A DNA stretch of 64,000 nucleotides. Origin: Talinum fruticosum. Taxonomy: Eukaryota > Streptophyta > Magnoliopsida > Caryophyllales > Talinaceae. The stretch spans positions 4,960,001 through 5,024,000 of the forward strand of contig JAITYX010000010.1 of the NCBI GenBank assembly GCA_021018815.1, given 5' to 3'. Each line of letters starts with the position of its first letter. Within the stretch, counting starts at the first letter, position 1. The notes under the pieces were generated by a model. It made no database searches and was not told the DNA's origin. It saw nothing but the letters and a program-made list of their open reading frames with translations. Position numbers and translations under genes: made by a program. Below, piece by piece: positions 25,299 to 38,309 of this stretch.

Positions 25299-27341
25299 GT
25301 ATAATTTCGCTTGTATATCTTTATTATGTCGACTGGACGCCTTCCACCTCCTCTGATGATCTCTCTGTTACACTTCTTCCCCTTTTAAAAATTAGTAAAA
25401 TAAATATTCTGTGATAATTTCTTTCCAATACACAGTTTATGCAAAACTTTCTTTATAGCTAGCAAAAGGTGATGCTTGAGGAATTGAGGAAATCTTACTG
25501 ATTCTGAAACCTTTTTGTTTTTTTTAATTTTTATTCTGGTGCCCCATTGGCTTGGCCTTTTTTTTTTTGTGTTGATATGTATTCCAATTACCCATGATTA
25601 GAAGTTTAAACTTGTTTGAAATGTGTACAAACAAAATTCATCTCTTTCTGTCTACATAAAGTAATTGCGCCTGGTTTATGCTTTGATCGAAAGCTAGTCC
25701 CATTGAGGGCAAACTGTACTATTTGTTTCATTCGTTGTTCACTTGTGCGTTCTGTACCTAGCCAACTCGTTCTCTTTTTTTTTTTTTTTTTCTGGATGGC
25801 AAAATTTTAAGGATTGGCTCTTATGTCTCCTGTTCATGGCAGTGCCCTTGTGTTTTTCATATTGATGTTTGCACTAAAATGCGAAGATAAATGTCTCCTT
25901 TGCAAGGATGTTCTCGGAGCTACTCTTTGGAGCAAGTTGTTTATCGTGCTCACTATGTTGAAGCTCAACTATCTTGTTGATGTTTAAATTACCTGGTTAG
26001 TGGCCATAACTAATTGAATTTACCTCAGAAACAGCCATAACTAATTAAATTTACCTCAGAAAACTGCGTGAGAAGTTAGACGTTAATTATATAGCTAAGA
26101 AATACAAGTACATTCTTCTACATCCGGTACCAGAGGAAGTCAGAATAGTACTATTAAGGAATTAAAGCATTGTCCCTTGTTGACTAAAACCTTGTTCTTT
26201 TGTATTACTCTTAAGCTTGGTTACTGTGAATGCAGATTGACAAGAAAAGAAGTATGTCTGATGTAGTTACAGCTTCAGTTAAGCCCAAGGTTTATGTATT
26301 GAACCCTGTGATTCTTGCTTGAAGGTTAGTTGCTTCAACTTTTAGAAAAATATGTTAACAACGGTATTTGAGTTTCAGGGAAAATATGCTGCAATCTTTT
26401 TGTCTTGGCTTCTTTGGACTGGGTGCCTTCTTTCATGGAATAGTATGCTCACAATTGAAGATTACTACAGTTACTTATTTCCGGTAATTTAACTAGTAAT
26501 TCTTGTATTCGTTCACATGAACAGGTGCCTTCGAGATACTTTGATATAAAATGCAAGGAGGGAGGGATCATATATATATATATATAGAGACCCCTTTAAT
26601 TATAGCTGGTCTTTCTGTTAGACCATAGCCTAAAACATTTTTTGACTAAGTACTGCACTACAGTAGTGTAGATGACAGATTCACTAGCCATGTTGCAGTA
26701 GTCCAATGCAATCCAAGATGAAAAAAATGCCCACAAGTTATTTTAGCTGTTGGAAAGGGGACACAAGTTCTTCATTTTCTACTCCTTGTATCATGCTATC
26801 CAAAGTCCACTGATGACATGTCTATTACTTTCAAAGGTTTTTTTGGCTGATTAACAAATATTGCCATCCCTTGTGCAGCATTATCATCCCTCCCGAGTTC
26901 TTACCCTCATGAACCAGCCATTTCAGCTTAGAATGTCATTATACCTTGTTTATCATGAGGCTACAGTCAATACCAGGCGGCGGAATTTGATAGGCTATTC
27001 TATCTTCTTTTTAAGTTCACTTATTGTCTTATTTGTAAGTATCCTTCTTCTCCTATTGACTGAGCTTATGTTAATTAATTGTCCTGTCCCATATATATTG
27101 CTAAATGTTAAATCAGGGCAGAAAAGAAACCAATTATCTTGCTTTCTATTATTTTTTCCTCTCATGATGACGACGAAGAAGAATACAAAACTCACCAACT
27201 AGGTTCATAACTTGCTGGTCTGGTGAGAATAGAACAAAGAGAACAGGAAAACAGGGCGGAGCAATACACTATCTATCCTTGGTATAGTCAACTACACCTG
27301 ACCTTTACTTCTTTCCCTACTGTGGTCTCTTTATTTTTTTT

Positions 27342-27360
27342 GGGGGTGGGTGGGTGGGGG
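27342..27360 (+). other. Potential G-quadruplex in ENT intron 3
   Basis: GGGGGTGGGTGGGTGGGGG, four G-runs with one-base loops on the transcribed-sense strand, right after a T-run. Confidence 0.5.
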
Positions 27361-28077
27361 CTGGGGTAGGTGCTCCATCCTGCTGCTACTAGGTCGACAG
27401 GGTAAGACTCATTTCTCTTCCTCAAAACTTCCATAGCCAATGGACTTGTGGTGTATCCACCTGAGTAGTACTTTACTATTCAATCTTGTCAGGGCCTGTG
27501 CTTTGAGCATAGCATGCCATCAGTTCCAGTTCCTGAAGCCTTAAGAGTTTATGTCGCTGAGTGCAGAGAATATTTCCAGTTCTGCGAATGTGAACCTTCT
27601 GCCATCTCATTTGGATGTTGTATGCCTTTTTCTACCAAAGAAACTAAACAAAATGGTCTTCTTAAAGGGATTTCAACAACCAAGGGTCATAACACAGTTT
27701 ACCCTATTCTCCAGACTAACCTCTACTGACAAATCACTGATAAAAGGTTGCTATGCTTTTGATTCCATCCATGCAACCTTTTTCAAGTTCCTCCAAAGAC
27801 CGCCACTGGTTGGGTTAATGTGGTTGGGTGTGATACAACTCTCATCTTCCTTATGAACACTGCAAATTATCTCCCATGAGAGAGCAACCTTTTGTCAATC
27901 AAATTGTATTGCTTGATTGATAGTGTATGCTTGAAAAGGATTCTTTGACCAATATAATGCTAATAGTCACTGAAAATTTTACTTTAGTAGTATAATGTGA
28001 TAAGTGGGAAGATCATTGGGAAATATGAATAGAACGAAGGGTGTATTTGCAACTATATAGTTTTTCATCCAAAATTT

Positions 28078-28565
28078 AACTTTGATGGTATCATGGGACA
28101 AGTGAAATTGATGTTGTGAATATGTGAAAGCTGAAGTTTCATGATGTAAAAGAACAAAAACGTTAACTTTCTGCCTAGAGGTGCATAACAAGGATTGAAC
28201 TTGACTAGTTAGTCATAACTGGCACAACTTGGAAGTCGTAACGAACAATCAGATGAGAGGGATGTGAGGCTGGCACTCTTTCACACCCATTCGAGTAACC
28301 ATGTTAGTTTATAACTCTTGGGTTAAAAATCTCCAATTGCGACACAATAATATTGCATTGTGAATGATTACTAACCTCACATCCCTATAGTCTGATTGTT
28401 AACTGGGACTTCAAAGTTTCGAGTTATCTATGACTAGGTGAGTTCAATCCTTGTCAATGTGCCTCCATGTATGAAGTTTAACATTTTTGGCCCTTTATAG
28501 AGTCAAAGTTTGGCTTTCATATTCAAAGTATCAATTTCACTTGTGTCATAATACCGTCAAGCTCA
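28078..28565. mobile_element. Foldback MITE-like repeat in ENT intron 3
   Basis: Two ~200-bp arms in inverted orientation. ACAAGTGAAATTGATG (28099) mirrors 28529-28545; AACAAGGATTGAACT (28187) mirrors 28442-28457; CAATCAGA and GGGATGTGAGG (28247-28270) mirror 28378-28402. The loop is about 70 bp. Arms are imperfect, as in an old long-TIR MITE. No target duplication confirmed. Confidence 0.5.
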
Positions 28566-29058
28566 CTGTATTTCCAGCTACTTTTGATTGTCACTTCATT
28601 GGCTCCTCCTCTACTTTGCTGAAATAGCATGGCTATTATAGGGATTGCTCAGTTGATATTTAAGCCATACTCATCAATGCTAATTGCCAACGTATCTCTT
28701 TAAACTTTCACACCTTGGCGACTCAACTACAATTGTTCTTTTCTTTCTGTTCCCAAGTAGCATGCATAGAATGTATAAGGTGGAGAACCAACTCGTATTA
28801 ATTATAATGGGCATGAAATGAATTTGAAAGAAGCACAAAGAACTCCTTTGTGCCTGTAAGGGAACAGAATCATATTCCCGAATTTCTTACCACCGTCCTT
28901 TGCTTTCATTAGAGTGTAGTAAAGATTAATAACATTCTTAAATAATTTAGTGTTATTTCTCAGTTTGTTTTCTTCATGTTCTGTAGTTGAATTTGGTAAC
29001 ATCTAACAAAGGAGACCTCAGAGTTTATCTTGGATTATGTGCTGTAAGTGGCGCATTT

Positions 29059-29061
29059 TGA
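29059..29061 (+). other. In-frame TGA in ENT exon 4
   Basis: Reads GAF-stop-VGSAHVDGG, directly before the GGMVGDLS motif. A one-base change from a glycine codon (GGA) would explain it. Termination here leaves 123 residues. Confidence 0.8.
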
Positions 29062-29904
29062 GTTGGTTCTGCTCATGTTGATGGCGGGATGGTTGGAGAT
29101 TTGTCCTTCATGCAGCCTGAACTTCTACAAGTATGTCAAGCTTTATTTTGCAAACCCATTTTCATGTCTATTCAAAGAAACTTAAGACACTGTTCAATAT
29201 AAGCTTCATACCTTTTGGCTCTGAAATTTTCAGTCGTTCCTAGCTGGTTTGGCTGCTTCCAGAGTCCTAACCTCTGCATTAAGGCTAATAACGAGAGCAG
29301 CATTTGAGAATTCTAAAGATGGTCTTCGCAAAGGGGCCAGTAAGTCCCAAATCACTCACTATAAAGTCTAATGTGTTTCCAGCCATCCAAAGCATTAGAA
29401 CATGCAGCATGGTCAAGTTTTAATCTGATAATTTTTTTTGTTTCTTTAATATATTTCTACTATGATGACATTGCCTCATTTTCCTCCTTTTGGGTGTGGA
29501 GATGGGTTGTGCTTAGTATTTTAATGTAGATCTCTGTCCACAACTCCCATATACTTTATCAGTCGAGCAAATTATTGTCTTGCTTCTTTCCTCATATTTC
29601 AATCTTAGGATTAGACACTGAGGAACTTCTAACTAAAATGATTTGGTTATTTGGGTATATTCTGTCATTTTTATTTCAAATATTTGAGCCATTAGTTTTG
29701 TGAGCCTTGCAAGGGATAATTGAGTATTGAAAAATTCATGATCTGCATCAAGATATATTTTTATGACATGTGATTGAAACTGAATTTTTTTTTTTTTTTT
29801 TGGTATGAAGAATGTAAACTGGCAGTATGATGTTTTATTTTTCAAAAGTATTTGCTTCATTTTGTGATATTTATTGTTAATCACTGATTTTAAATTCTTA
29901 CTGC

Positions 29905-29906
29905 AA
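29905..29906 (+). other. Lost 3' splice site before ENT exon 6
   Basis: Phase and homology place exon 6 at 29907, but the preceding bases are CTGCAA, not CTGCAG. An AG at 29941-29942 would restore splicing in the same phase while dropping 12 codons. Confidence 0.65.
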
Positions 29907-31700
29907 TGTTGTTCTTCAAAATATCCGCATTTTTTGAGCTAGTTTGTCTTCTTTTATATGCATTCATCTTCCCGTATCTACCTATTATTAAACATTACCG
30001 TTCAAAGGCAGCCTTGGAAGGTTCAAAAACAGTTTCAGGAGACCTTGCTGCTGCTGGAATCTATGAACAATTACTTGAAGTATGAATAATTTTCTTTTAC
30101 TCTTTATAAAGGGTCTGACATTAGAGATGTTTGACATCTATATATCCCATGCAGGTTGATGAAGATCAGAAAGGCAAGCAACGCCTAATCAATGAGGAAT
30201 TGATATCCGAAAACATAGACTATGCCATTGGACTCTTCCTTGTATATGCAACTACATTGTCAATATTTCCAGGATTCTTGGTTGAAGATTCCGGATCACA
30301 CAGCTTGGGTTCATGGTAAGGGATCATCTGCAAAACTTCATTGTACTTGACAAACAATATCTTTGCAATTACATAGAACTAGCCTGCTGAGGATGTAGTT
30401 CAGTTTATCATGGTGTTTGGGGACAGTACATTATTATCAGTTAAAACTTTTACTAGTGGCATGCATAGCTGGACAAAATCATGAATGATTAACCCAAAAA
30501 TATCCAAAATCAGCTGATTCAAATTGAATAATTATTAAATGCAATTGTATCACGTTTTATTACAGTAATTTTTATCAGGTTCTTATTAACGGCGGGAAAA
30601 CTTTTATATATATCCTGCAACTTTATAAGGCTAGATAAACAGATTATAAAACAAGCTCCTCCATGCATAATTTCCTATACGTTTGATAATTTTCGATTGT
30701 CAAGTGTACAGTCATTTTTGTGTCTGGTGTTTTCATTGATTGGTGAATTGCCCTATTGTAGAGATGGCTTAGTCCAATGGATTCCCAAAATCTCTCTCAT
30801 ACTAGCCATATTTTGTTCTGTAATTTCAGGTACGCTCTGGTTCTCATAGCAATGTTTAATATGTGGGACTTTATTGGCCGTTATACTCCTCTCCTGAATT
30901 TCTTGACACTTGAGTTTCACAAGGCAATTATGGTTTCCATTCTTCTTCGTTTCTTACTGGTCCCTGCATTCTACTTCACTGCCAAATATGGCGAGCAGGA
31001 ATGGATGATGATGCTAACATGTATACTAGGGTTGACTAATGGCCACCTTACTGTCTGTGTCATGACATCTGCCCCCAGAGGCTACCAGGTTAGAGGGTTA
31101 TGTATTTTAATTGCAAAACCAAGGTGAAGGGGGTCTCATGGACTTCCCGATGAGATCGTCTAAGTAAGCTACCTAGGCTGTACCCACATCCCAACCCTCC
31201 CCGCCTCCTCTCAATTATATGGGACATCCAACCTTAAATTATACAGTCTCATCCAAAACCTGCCAAAACTTCTACGATAGCGTCGAGAAGCAAGCCAATC
31301 CAAAGTTATATCGATGTTGGATGCTCAGGAATATATTATGTTATGTTTATCTAGTATGCTTCCTTAGTCAATATCCTTCAAGGTTTGAGCTCGAACTGTG
31401 GTGTGGATGTCGGTTAGGATTTTGTCATGAGAACTCTAGTTAAGGCTCTAAGACCATGTCAAGAAATTAATTTAATAAAAAGTTTTAAATTACTGGTTTA
31501 ATGCTGTAAATCAAATTTAATCTTAGAAGCTCCCTTGGGAGTGGGATGTGTCTCATTTGGGAATTGATAGAATGAAACTGCTTTGCTTCCAGGGACCAGA
31601 GCAAAATGCTCTAGGAAACATCCTTGTTATGTTCCTTCAAGGAGGAATCTTCGCAGGCTTAATGCTTGATTGGCTGTGGCTGATAGGAAAAGGCTGGTGA

Positions 31701-33188
31701 ATCGATATTGTGTTTCCTCTGATGATGTTGGTTTCATGCATCAGCATTCACCTTCAGGAATGACATGGTACCAGTTGTATTGACTCGCATCTTAGACATT
31801 TGATTACGGATATCGAAATGTATTATTCTGCTGATATGCATGTTGTAATTTTTCAGCTTTGTACTCCATTTTGGGGCTTGTTTCTGCAGTTATTGCTTTA
31901 TGAATGTAGCTACTGATGTCTTTCATTTAGGTGATTATGAGGTGAAGGCAAGGCATGATGAAGTAACTAGCTCTGCGAAACAGTTTTTGTGTTATGTTTT
32001 CGGACAGCTGAAAAAGTAGCATTTTCTGGGGAAAATTTCAATTGAAGGTAGAGACAACCATTGGTCAGACTGGACCTGCTTGACCTGCAACATGTGAGGG
32101 CTATGGGATCGCTTCTTATGGAGTCAATGAGAATCATTCTGACCTAGTTCATGACCTATTTGAAGTAGAAGATGCTCTTGTGGAATCCTTATAGATAGAA
32201 AACGATTGCAGACAGTTTGACAATGGCCGAGTGACATTTTTTATTCGTCCTGAACTAAGGTATCCCGTAGATATGCTTTTTAGATTGCGTTTTAGTCATT
32301 TGGTCTCTGACTCTAAGACTTATGGTGTTAGCTGAATTGAATATGTGATTTGTCAGTCATTTTGAGCGCTAAATTGTGGACTTCGCTTAGTTGAATTGAA
32401 TACGTGACCTGTATGCTAAATTGTGGACTTCGCAAAGTAAGCGATGAAGCACTCAACCAGTGAAATGTGTTTTAGGGGGTTTTGTCTGATTTTTTTAGTT
32501 TAATATGAATTGATCCAATTTCAGTTTATGATACTTGAAAGGAAAATTGGATGAAAATAAACCAATCTTTAGATTAATTGGACGAAAATAAGTCATTCTT
32601 ATTTCTTGGATGTGAAGAGTACAACCTTTAGAGATATTTTTTCAATCAAACTATCATATGTCTCATCATTTTTTACTCACCAAGAAGCAGATGTGGATTG
32701 TGTTTTTGAACACTTTAATGGCAGATCTACGAGATTTGGTGGTTTCTTATTTTAATTTGGTTGAAAGATGGATTCTATTCGGTTTTGGGGATTTAACTTT
32801 TGCAAGTGGAAGGAAACATAAGTGCTTAATGTGACAAATTAAGCAAATTTTAAAAAAAGTTAAACAAATGTCATGAGCCAACATTCATTGGCCTTTTGAT
32901 GAGTCAAAAGTGGTCAAACTCGAAGGTAAATTGAAAAAAATGTCCTCTAAATGTGTCATATTGTTCACATCTAAGAAAAAAGAATTACTTATTTTCATTC
33001 AATTGTCCTAAAGATTGGTTTATTTTCATCCAATTTTTCTACTTAAAAAGAAAACAAATAATGCAAGTGGTAGTGAAGTTGGTCCTAATTGTGAAAGAGA
33101 AGAGGGAATTGATAGTTAACCTAGTACTCACAATTGAATATGTGATTTGTATTTGAGTAATTGTTTAATTTATTAGATTGAGCAATAT
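31701..33188 (+). other. 3' flank of ENT gene
   Basis: Probable 3' UTR followed by AT-rich intergenic DNA. The direct repeat GTGGACTTCGC occurs at 32376 and 32425. No other gene seen. Confidence 0.5.
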
Positions 33189-33324
33189 GTATTTGACACA
33201 ATTACTAATGATTATCATGTATCGGCTTTTTTGTGGTATACATGAAGCAATATGTAGTTGACCACTATGTGATTTTATATTTTGAAGCCGATACATGATA
33301 ATCATTAGTAATTGTGTCAAATAC
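33189..33324. repeat. Perfect 39-bp inverted repeat with 58-nt loop
   Basis: 33189-33227 and 33286-33324 are exact reverse complements. Part of the loop (ATGTGATTTTATATTTT, 33267) is itself inverted again at about 33338-33354. The phrase GAATTGATAGT-AACCTAGTA occurs at 33106 and 33359 in direct orientation. Confidence 0.85.
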
Positions 33325-34200
33325 ATAATTTTGTGTCTAAATATAAAATCACATAGAGGGAATTGATAGTGAACCTAGTAGATTACTTCATGTATTTTGT
33401 GTCTAAGTATGAAACTTTTTTGTGGGTGCAATGCCTTGAGTATTAATTAACAGATAGACATTCTTATTTAAAGTTCATGAATCTGCTACTAACGTGGGAC
33501 CTGCCCACCCTGTTTTTTTTTTTTTTTTTTTATTGCCTGCTTAAAATTTTTTTAACTACTGTATAATAAAATTAAAAATGTCAACTAAGGATATGTTCCG
33601 AACTTACTTACAGAATACATATAAAAAGAAATAGAAATAGAAATGAACATAAACGAATATAAGCAAACAGAAAAGAATAGAAACATACATAAACGAACAA
33701 AACGAATAGAACCGAGTTGTTAAATATATTATTTGACAATATCGACTATTTCGTGAATAATTAATATTTAAAAAATTAAAAATATTTTGAAATATTGTAT
33801 TTTATTTTTGTAAGAAAAATAATTCTTATTATAATATTTCTCAAATATCAAAAATTTTATTATAATGTTTCTCAAATATAAGAAAAATAATTTTATCTAA
33901 TTTAAGAAAAAGAAAAAAATATAGAATTAAAATATTATAAAACCCAAATAAAAAATTAAAAAACTTCAATAATACTTTCCCTTTTTCTCCTTTTTAATTA
34001 AAATTAATAAAAAATATTATCCACAAAAATAAAAAAATCCCAATTCTACTTTCCCTTCTCATATATTTACTACTTTCAGCTGATATATGTTGTTTCCTTC
34101 TGCTCCACTCTCCTTCTCTCTCTCTCTGCTCAACGCTTCTCTCTCTCAAATATGACACCAAATTTATCTGGATACATAAAACTGGGATATTAATTTCCCT

Positions 34201-34332
34201 ATGCCTAATATCGCGTATGAAGGAACATCGATAGAAGCGTTGCACGATTCTCGTAACAGACAAACAATAAATGCCGTTAGAGATGAAATAGCTTATATGA
34301 TTAGTGGTATACTTGGGGATGTTCCCCAATAA
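34201..34332 (+). pseudogene. 43-codon ORF, possible transposase C-terminal remnant
   Basis: ATG to TAA, containing IAYEGTSIEALHDSRN and then AVRDEIAYMI. The codons look coding-like (no low complexity), and an RDEIA-type ending is seen in some plant Harbinger transposases. I do not recognise it firmly; a small unrelated peptide or chance ORF is possible. Confidence 0.25.
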
Positions 34333-34435
34333 TTTGTACATTTGTAGCTTTTAATATTATATTAGTAAATTATGTGTACGTTTATAATATCCACAATCTT
34401 AACACTTCATATATGATTATTTTAGTGGCTTGTTT

Positions 34436-34436
<1 letters not shown>

Positions 34437-34506
<70 letters not shown>
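34437..34506. repeat. (ATA)n microsatellite
   Basis: About 70 bp of pure TAA/ATA. Confidence 0.9.
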
Positions 34507-34509
<3 letters not shown>

Positions 34510-34611
34510 CCTAAAATAGATAAGAATATAAACGAACATAAACGATCATAAAAGAACGAAAGCAAAAATAGATAATGATGGTTTTTAGGTAAGTTCGAAC
34601 AGGCCTTAAGT

Positions 34612-35566
34612 TTAATATATTATTTGCCTTCTTTTAGTTCATGGAATACATATTTGGTGAAATTGACTCAACAATTGAACTGAATGACTCGAACAAAGAT
34701 CCGAATGACCCTAATAAATAACTCAAACAAGTAAACCAACAATGACTAGAAATCCAAAAATAGCTAGACAAGAACTGAATCAAACATATGACCCGCTTCA
34801 TACCCGAACAAACTAGGACTCAAATTGCTTCAAACTAGGATCGACATAGACCCACATTGATTCAGACTTTTATATAGATGAACCAAATTCAAAATGACTG
34901 AAACCAATTCCGACTAAGTCGAAAACTCAATTTTAACCCATAATAATTCAATACATCTTAAACATATTTTAATGTCGTAATTTTCTATTATTTGATCATT
35001 TTTTTAAATAATAACTTCACTTTGAAACTCATATTTGGCAATTATAAAGCCATAAAAAACGAATGTAATACTTTATGATGAGTAATTCCCAAAGTAAAAT
35101 TACCTTGAAAAATTTTCAAGTTTATAGTTCAAGACTCCGGATACATAATATTAAAGTAGGGTCAAACACGCAAGAAAGATTTGTAGATATACCAATCACT
35201 AAGATCGTAGGTCTAGCCAACATTTCGGGAAAAAGCAAGTAAATTAATCGATAACCAAGTATTATCTATTCAAATGTCTTAGCTGAGATCAATTATTAAG
35301 TGTAATGAGTTTTGAACGGAACTGATGTTGTCTAATAGTGAACCAGTCTTTTCTCTCCTGTTTCTTATCTTCTCTCATAGGAAAAGTCCCTAACCGCCTC
35401 TATCTTCTTTAATTAAGGGCTGTTATGAGCCATAATTGCTGGTGGTAAGTTTCAATATTTTTGTTTTTCAACGCCCTATTTTAAATAAAGTTAGGTTTAC
35501 TATTAGTTTTATATATTTTTTTCAATAAGTTCTCTCCTTTTCGATCATGAAAGTTAGTTTTCCCTC
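34612..35566. other. Intergenic DNA, nothing recognised
   Basis: AT-rich, no open frame or repeat structure supported. Confidence 0.5.
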
Positions 35567-36677
35567 TGTTAGTGAGGGTTTTGACTTCTCATCTGTAATT
35601 TTCCAGAGGGTCAGATATACTCTAGAGGGGAGTGAATAAGGTATTTTAAAATTTTGAGACGTCTAACTTTGTTTAGTAGAGTCAGATATACGATAAAACA
35701 AACGGATATATAAAGTAGACAATGCAAGTTTGTTTGTTCACGATCTTGGCCCAAATCTAAATATTTGGGTTATTGATTGCCTAAGGTTTCCTACCTTAGG
35801 ATTATCTTCTAGTTCTCTTATTTCTCTAACTGTCAAATAATTTCTTCACTTACACTTACTCTAGAGACTTATCACTTACATTTCTCTCAAGTGTTACAAC
35901 TCACAAAGCAGTCTTCCCAAGACTCTTTGCTACAACTTACAAAGTATCTAACCTAAGACACTTTGCTACAAGAAACATTGAATAAGAAATTGAGATTACA
36001 GGAGATGATTAAGATAAGATATGAAGTGTGTTCTCTTGCTTAGTTGCTTCTCGATCTTGACTTTGTCATTTATAGCTTTCTTTTCATTTTCCAGGCCATT
36101 TAGATTGATTCAAGTTACCGTTGTAGATTTGATCTTCTCTATTTGACTTGGTAATTAAATCTTTGTAAGATTTGACTGTTTTTCATAATGATCATACTTT
36201 CCAAATTTAGCTTATTCTCGAAATGTTTATGTATCATAAATCCTCATCCTGCCTTAACACCCTTTATTTAGTGCTTGAGAATCGTGGTTGCTACTTCTAT
36301 TTCTTGCAACCCATAAATGAATGATTCGACTGATTTCTTTCCAAAAATAGAGTCAATAAAATCTGTGGAAAGATTAAGATTTCATGCAATAAAATCATGC
36401 TAAAATTTGCTTGCAATATTCCATGATTTTTGGGATGAATATCTGCTGGAATATTTCCTTGATACATTGATTTAGATTTTTTTCCAGATAAGGAAACATA
36501 ATCTAGAAAACAAATCAGATAATCTTTAATCTTGGAGAATAAAATCAGAGATATTAATGACATATTTCTCGTTACTGAATATTTACCTTGAAATCAAAAT
36601 TCATTATAACAAAATAGGGATCAGATAAAATAGTTGAATATGCATGTTGACCGGTCATATTTATTATTTGACTAACA
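35567..36677 (-). repeat. 3' LTR of the large copia element
   Basis: 1111 bp with inverted ends TGTTAG/CTAACA. The plus-strand left part has the CTCTAGAGGGGAGTGAATAAGG phrase that is also near the end of the other copia LTRs (CTAGAGGGGGTGAATAGGG). A TATAAAT box is present on the minus strand at about 36068-36074. A distinct family from the LTR at 2879. Confidence 0.75.
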
Positions 36678-36690
36678 ATCTCCCCTTTTT
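36678..36690 (-). other. Polypurine tract
   Basis: Minus strand AAAAAGGGGAGAT abutting the LTR. Confidence 0.75.
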
Positions 36691-38309
36691 GACAAAAGAC
36701 ATAATTTTAGTATTGTTTCTAGATTTCTGAGATAACTCCCCTAAACATAATATTGATCTCCCCTTAATATGATACCAGTAAATAAAAAATGATTAAGGGA
36801 ATTTATGTTTCACCTTTTGCATTGTTTATTTTGGTCAGATATTGATTTGACTCATAAGTCTAACTCCCCTAAAAATGATACTAGTAATCAACTTAATCAT
36901 AGAGAGAGATCCATAATGTCAGAAAATCTTATGTGCTTAATCTGATTGGAGAGACTTATAAGTTTGAGCATGCCATAAGATCAGATAAGTATTAATAGAG
37001 TTAGTTTCTATAGGAATAAAGTATAATAAGGAAAAGTACACATAATTTGAACAAACTCATCAAAATAAGTAGGTTAGATATATAATGTGACTCTTTTAAA
37101 GAGTAATAGTCCTTAGTACTACAGAAATCATTTTTAACGAGTCTTTAATGACGGTTAAAAAGACAAACCGTCATGAAAATTGGACCGGTGGCATTTTTAT
37201 AAATAAAAGCCATTGTTTAACATATATGACGATAGTTCTAATGTAAGAATTGGCGTCATATATGTTGCTAAAACATTTAACTACGGTTCTGGTAACATAA
37301 CCGTCATTAAATGTCACACATGATGACGGTTCTATGTCTTTCAGGTCAGCATCAAAAACGCGATATGCTATTTCCACGCCCACTTATGACTCTCGGTCTT
37401 ATCGCTTTCTATAGTTTTCGCTCCTCCACGAACATGCTCATCAGATCTGGAATTCGTTCCTTACCGCCGGTCGACTTGAATTGGTAAACCTCTCCTCACT
37501 CTCGCTGTCTAGATCTCCTCTTAATCTTTCATTTATTTATAGTTTCCTCTTGTCTCTACCTCAAATTCTCGTTGTCAAGCCTCTCCTCACCCTCACCGTT
37601 CTCGGTTCTTAGGTATGAATCTCTATCCACTCTTATTTTTCACTTTAAGTTATTTAGAAAATGTTTTATAGTTAAATGTTGAACGTATTTGCGGTAATTA
37701 TGTGAATGTTGAGAATGTGGGTAATGTTTGAGATTGTTGAAATGTTGAATCTTTGTTGAAATGTTGAATATTGAGAATGTGGGTAACATTTGTTTAGTTT
37801 ATTAAGTTGAAAATTCGTGAAATGTTTGAGATTTTTGAGAAATGGGTTTAGAAGTTTAGGATTTGTGGTAATTATAGTGAAATATGATAGGTAAGGATGG
37901 TAGATCAAAAGAGTGCATCCAAATTTGTTTAGGGTTTTAAAGAAATAGAAAGATAATTTAGATATAGGGTCATCCCCAAAAACCTTCTCATGAAGATAAA
38001 TTTGTATCCAAATTTGTTTATTTTGATGAGGTGATGTTGGGGTGAACTCATTATCCAATTATCGAAATATGGTTAGAATTTAGAGAAATAAAAATATTTA
38101 TGGTTTAGTGTTTGAGGAAATAGAAAAATTTGTGATTGTATATTTAAGGATCAATAGGGAGAAAATATAAATGTGAAAATATAAAAAATTGGAAAGGTAT
38201 TTGGATATAGGAATCTCCCCAAATACTTGTCATAAAGATAAATTTGTTATCAAATTTATTTATTTTGATGAGTTGAAGTTGGGGGTGGACTAATTTATCC
38301 AATTATCTA

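Larger units (their letters stand above)
26254..31700 (+). pseudogene. Equilibrative nucleoside transporter (plant ENT1/ENT8 type), one stop and one lost acceptor
   Basis: ENT proteins are membrane carriers with 11 helices that move nucleosides, in plants mostly with protons. Nine coding exons can be read: 26254-26289, 26379-26483, 26879-27034, 28987-29130, 29234-29339, 29907-30079, 30155-30315, 30830-31088 and 31593-31700. They total 1248 nt, or 415 residues plus stop, close to the usual 390-450. All phases agree. Motifs by codon: WNSMLT (32-37) in helix 1; HYHPSRVLTL (exon 3); GGMVGDLSFM (132-141); SALRLIT (exon 5); FNMWDFIGRYTPL (303-315); GPEQNALGN and DWLWLIGKGW at the end. Two defects: TGA at codon 124 (29059-29061), and AA instead of AG before exon 6 (29905-29906). 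All eight donors and the other seven acceptors are canonical. So it is a recent pseudogene, or an intact gene with two sequence errors. Confidence 0.85.
33587..34611. mobile_element. Decayed TIR transposon (Harbinger- or MULE-like?)
   Basis: The left end (GGATATGTTCCGAACTTACT) and the reverse complement of the right end (GGCCTGTTCGAACTTACCT) match with a few differences. Subterminal AAACGAACATAAACGA-type repeats occur near both ends (33640-33710, 34530-34560). Flanks TAA/TTA would fit a 3-bp Harbinger duplication only with one mismatch. Inside is a short open frame and an (ATA)n tract at 34437-34506. Confidence 0.4.

Noticed and set aside
27514..27856. Overlapping 71- and 101-codon ORFs in ENT intron 3
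   Set aside because: They lie within a well-bounded intron, show no recognisable domain and do not fit the splice phases.
31089..31592. Short ORF at 31219-31443 as an extra gene
   Set aside because: It is inside ENT intron 8, bounded by a good donor and acceptor, with no recognisable domain.
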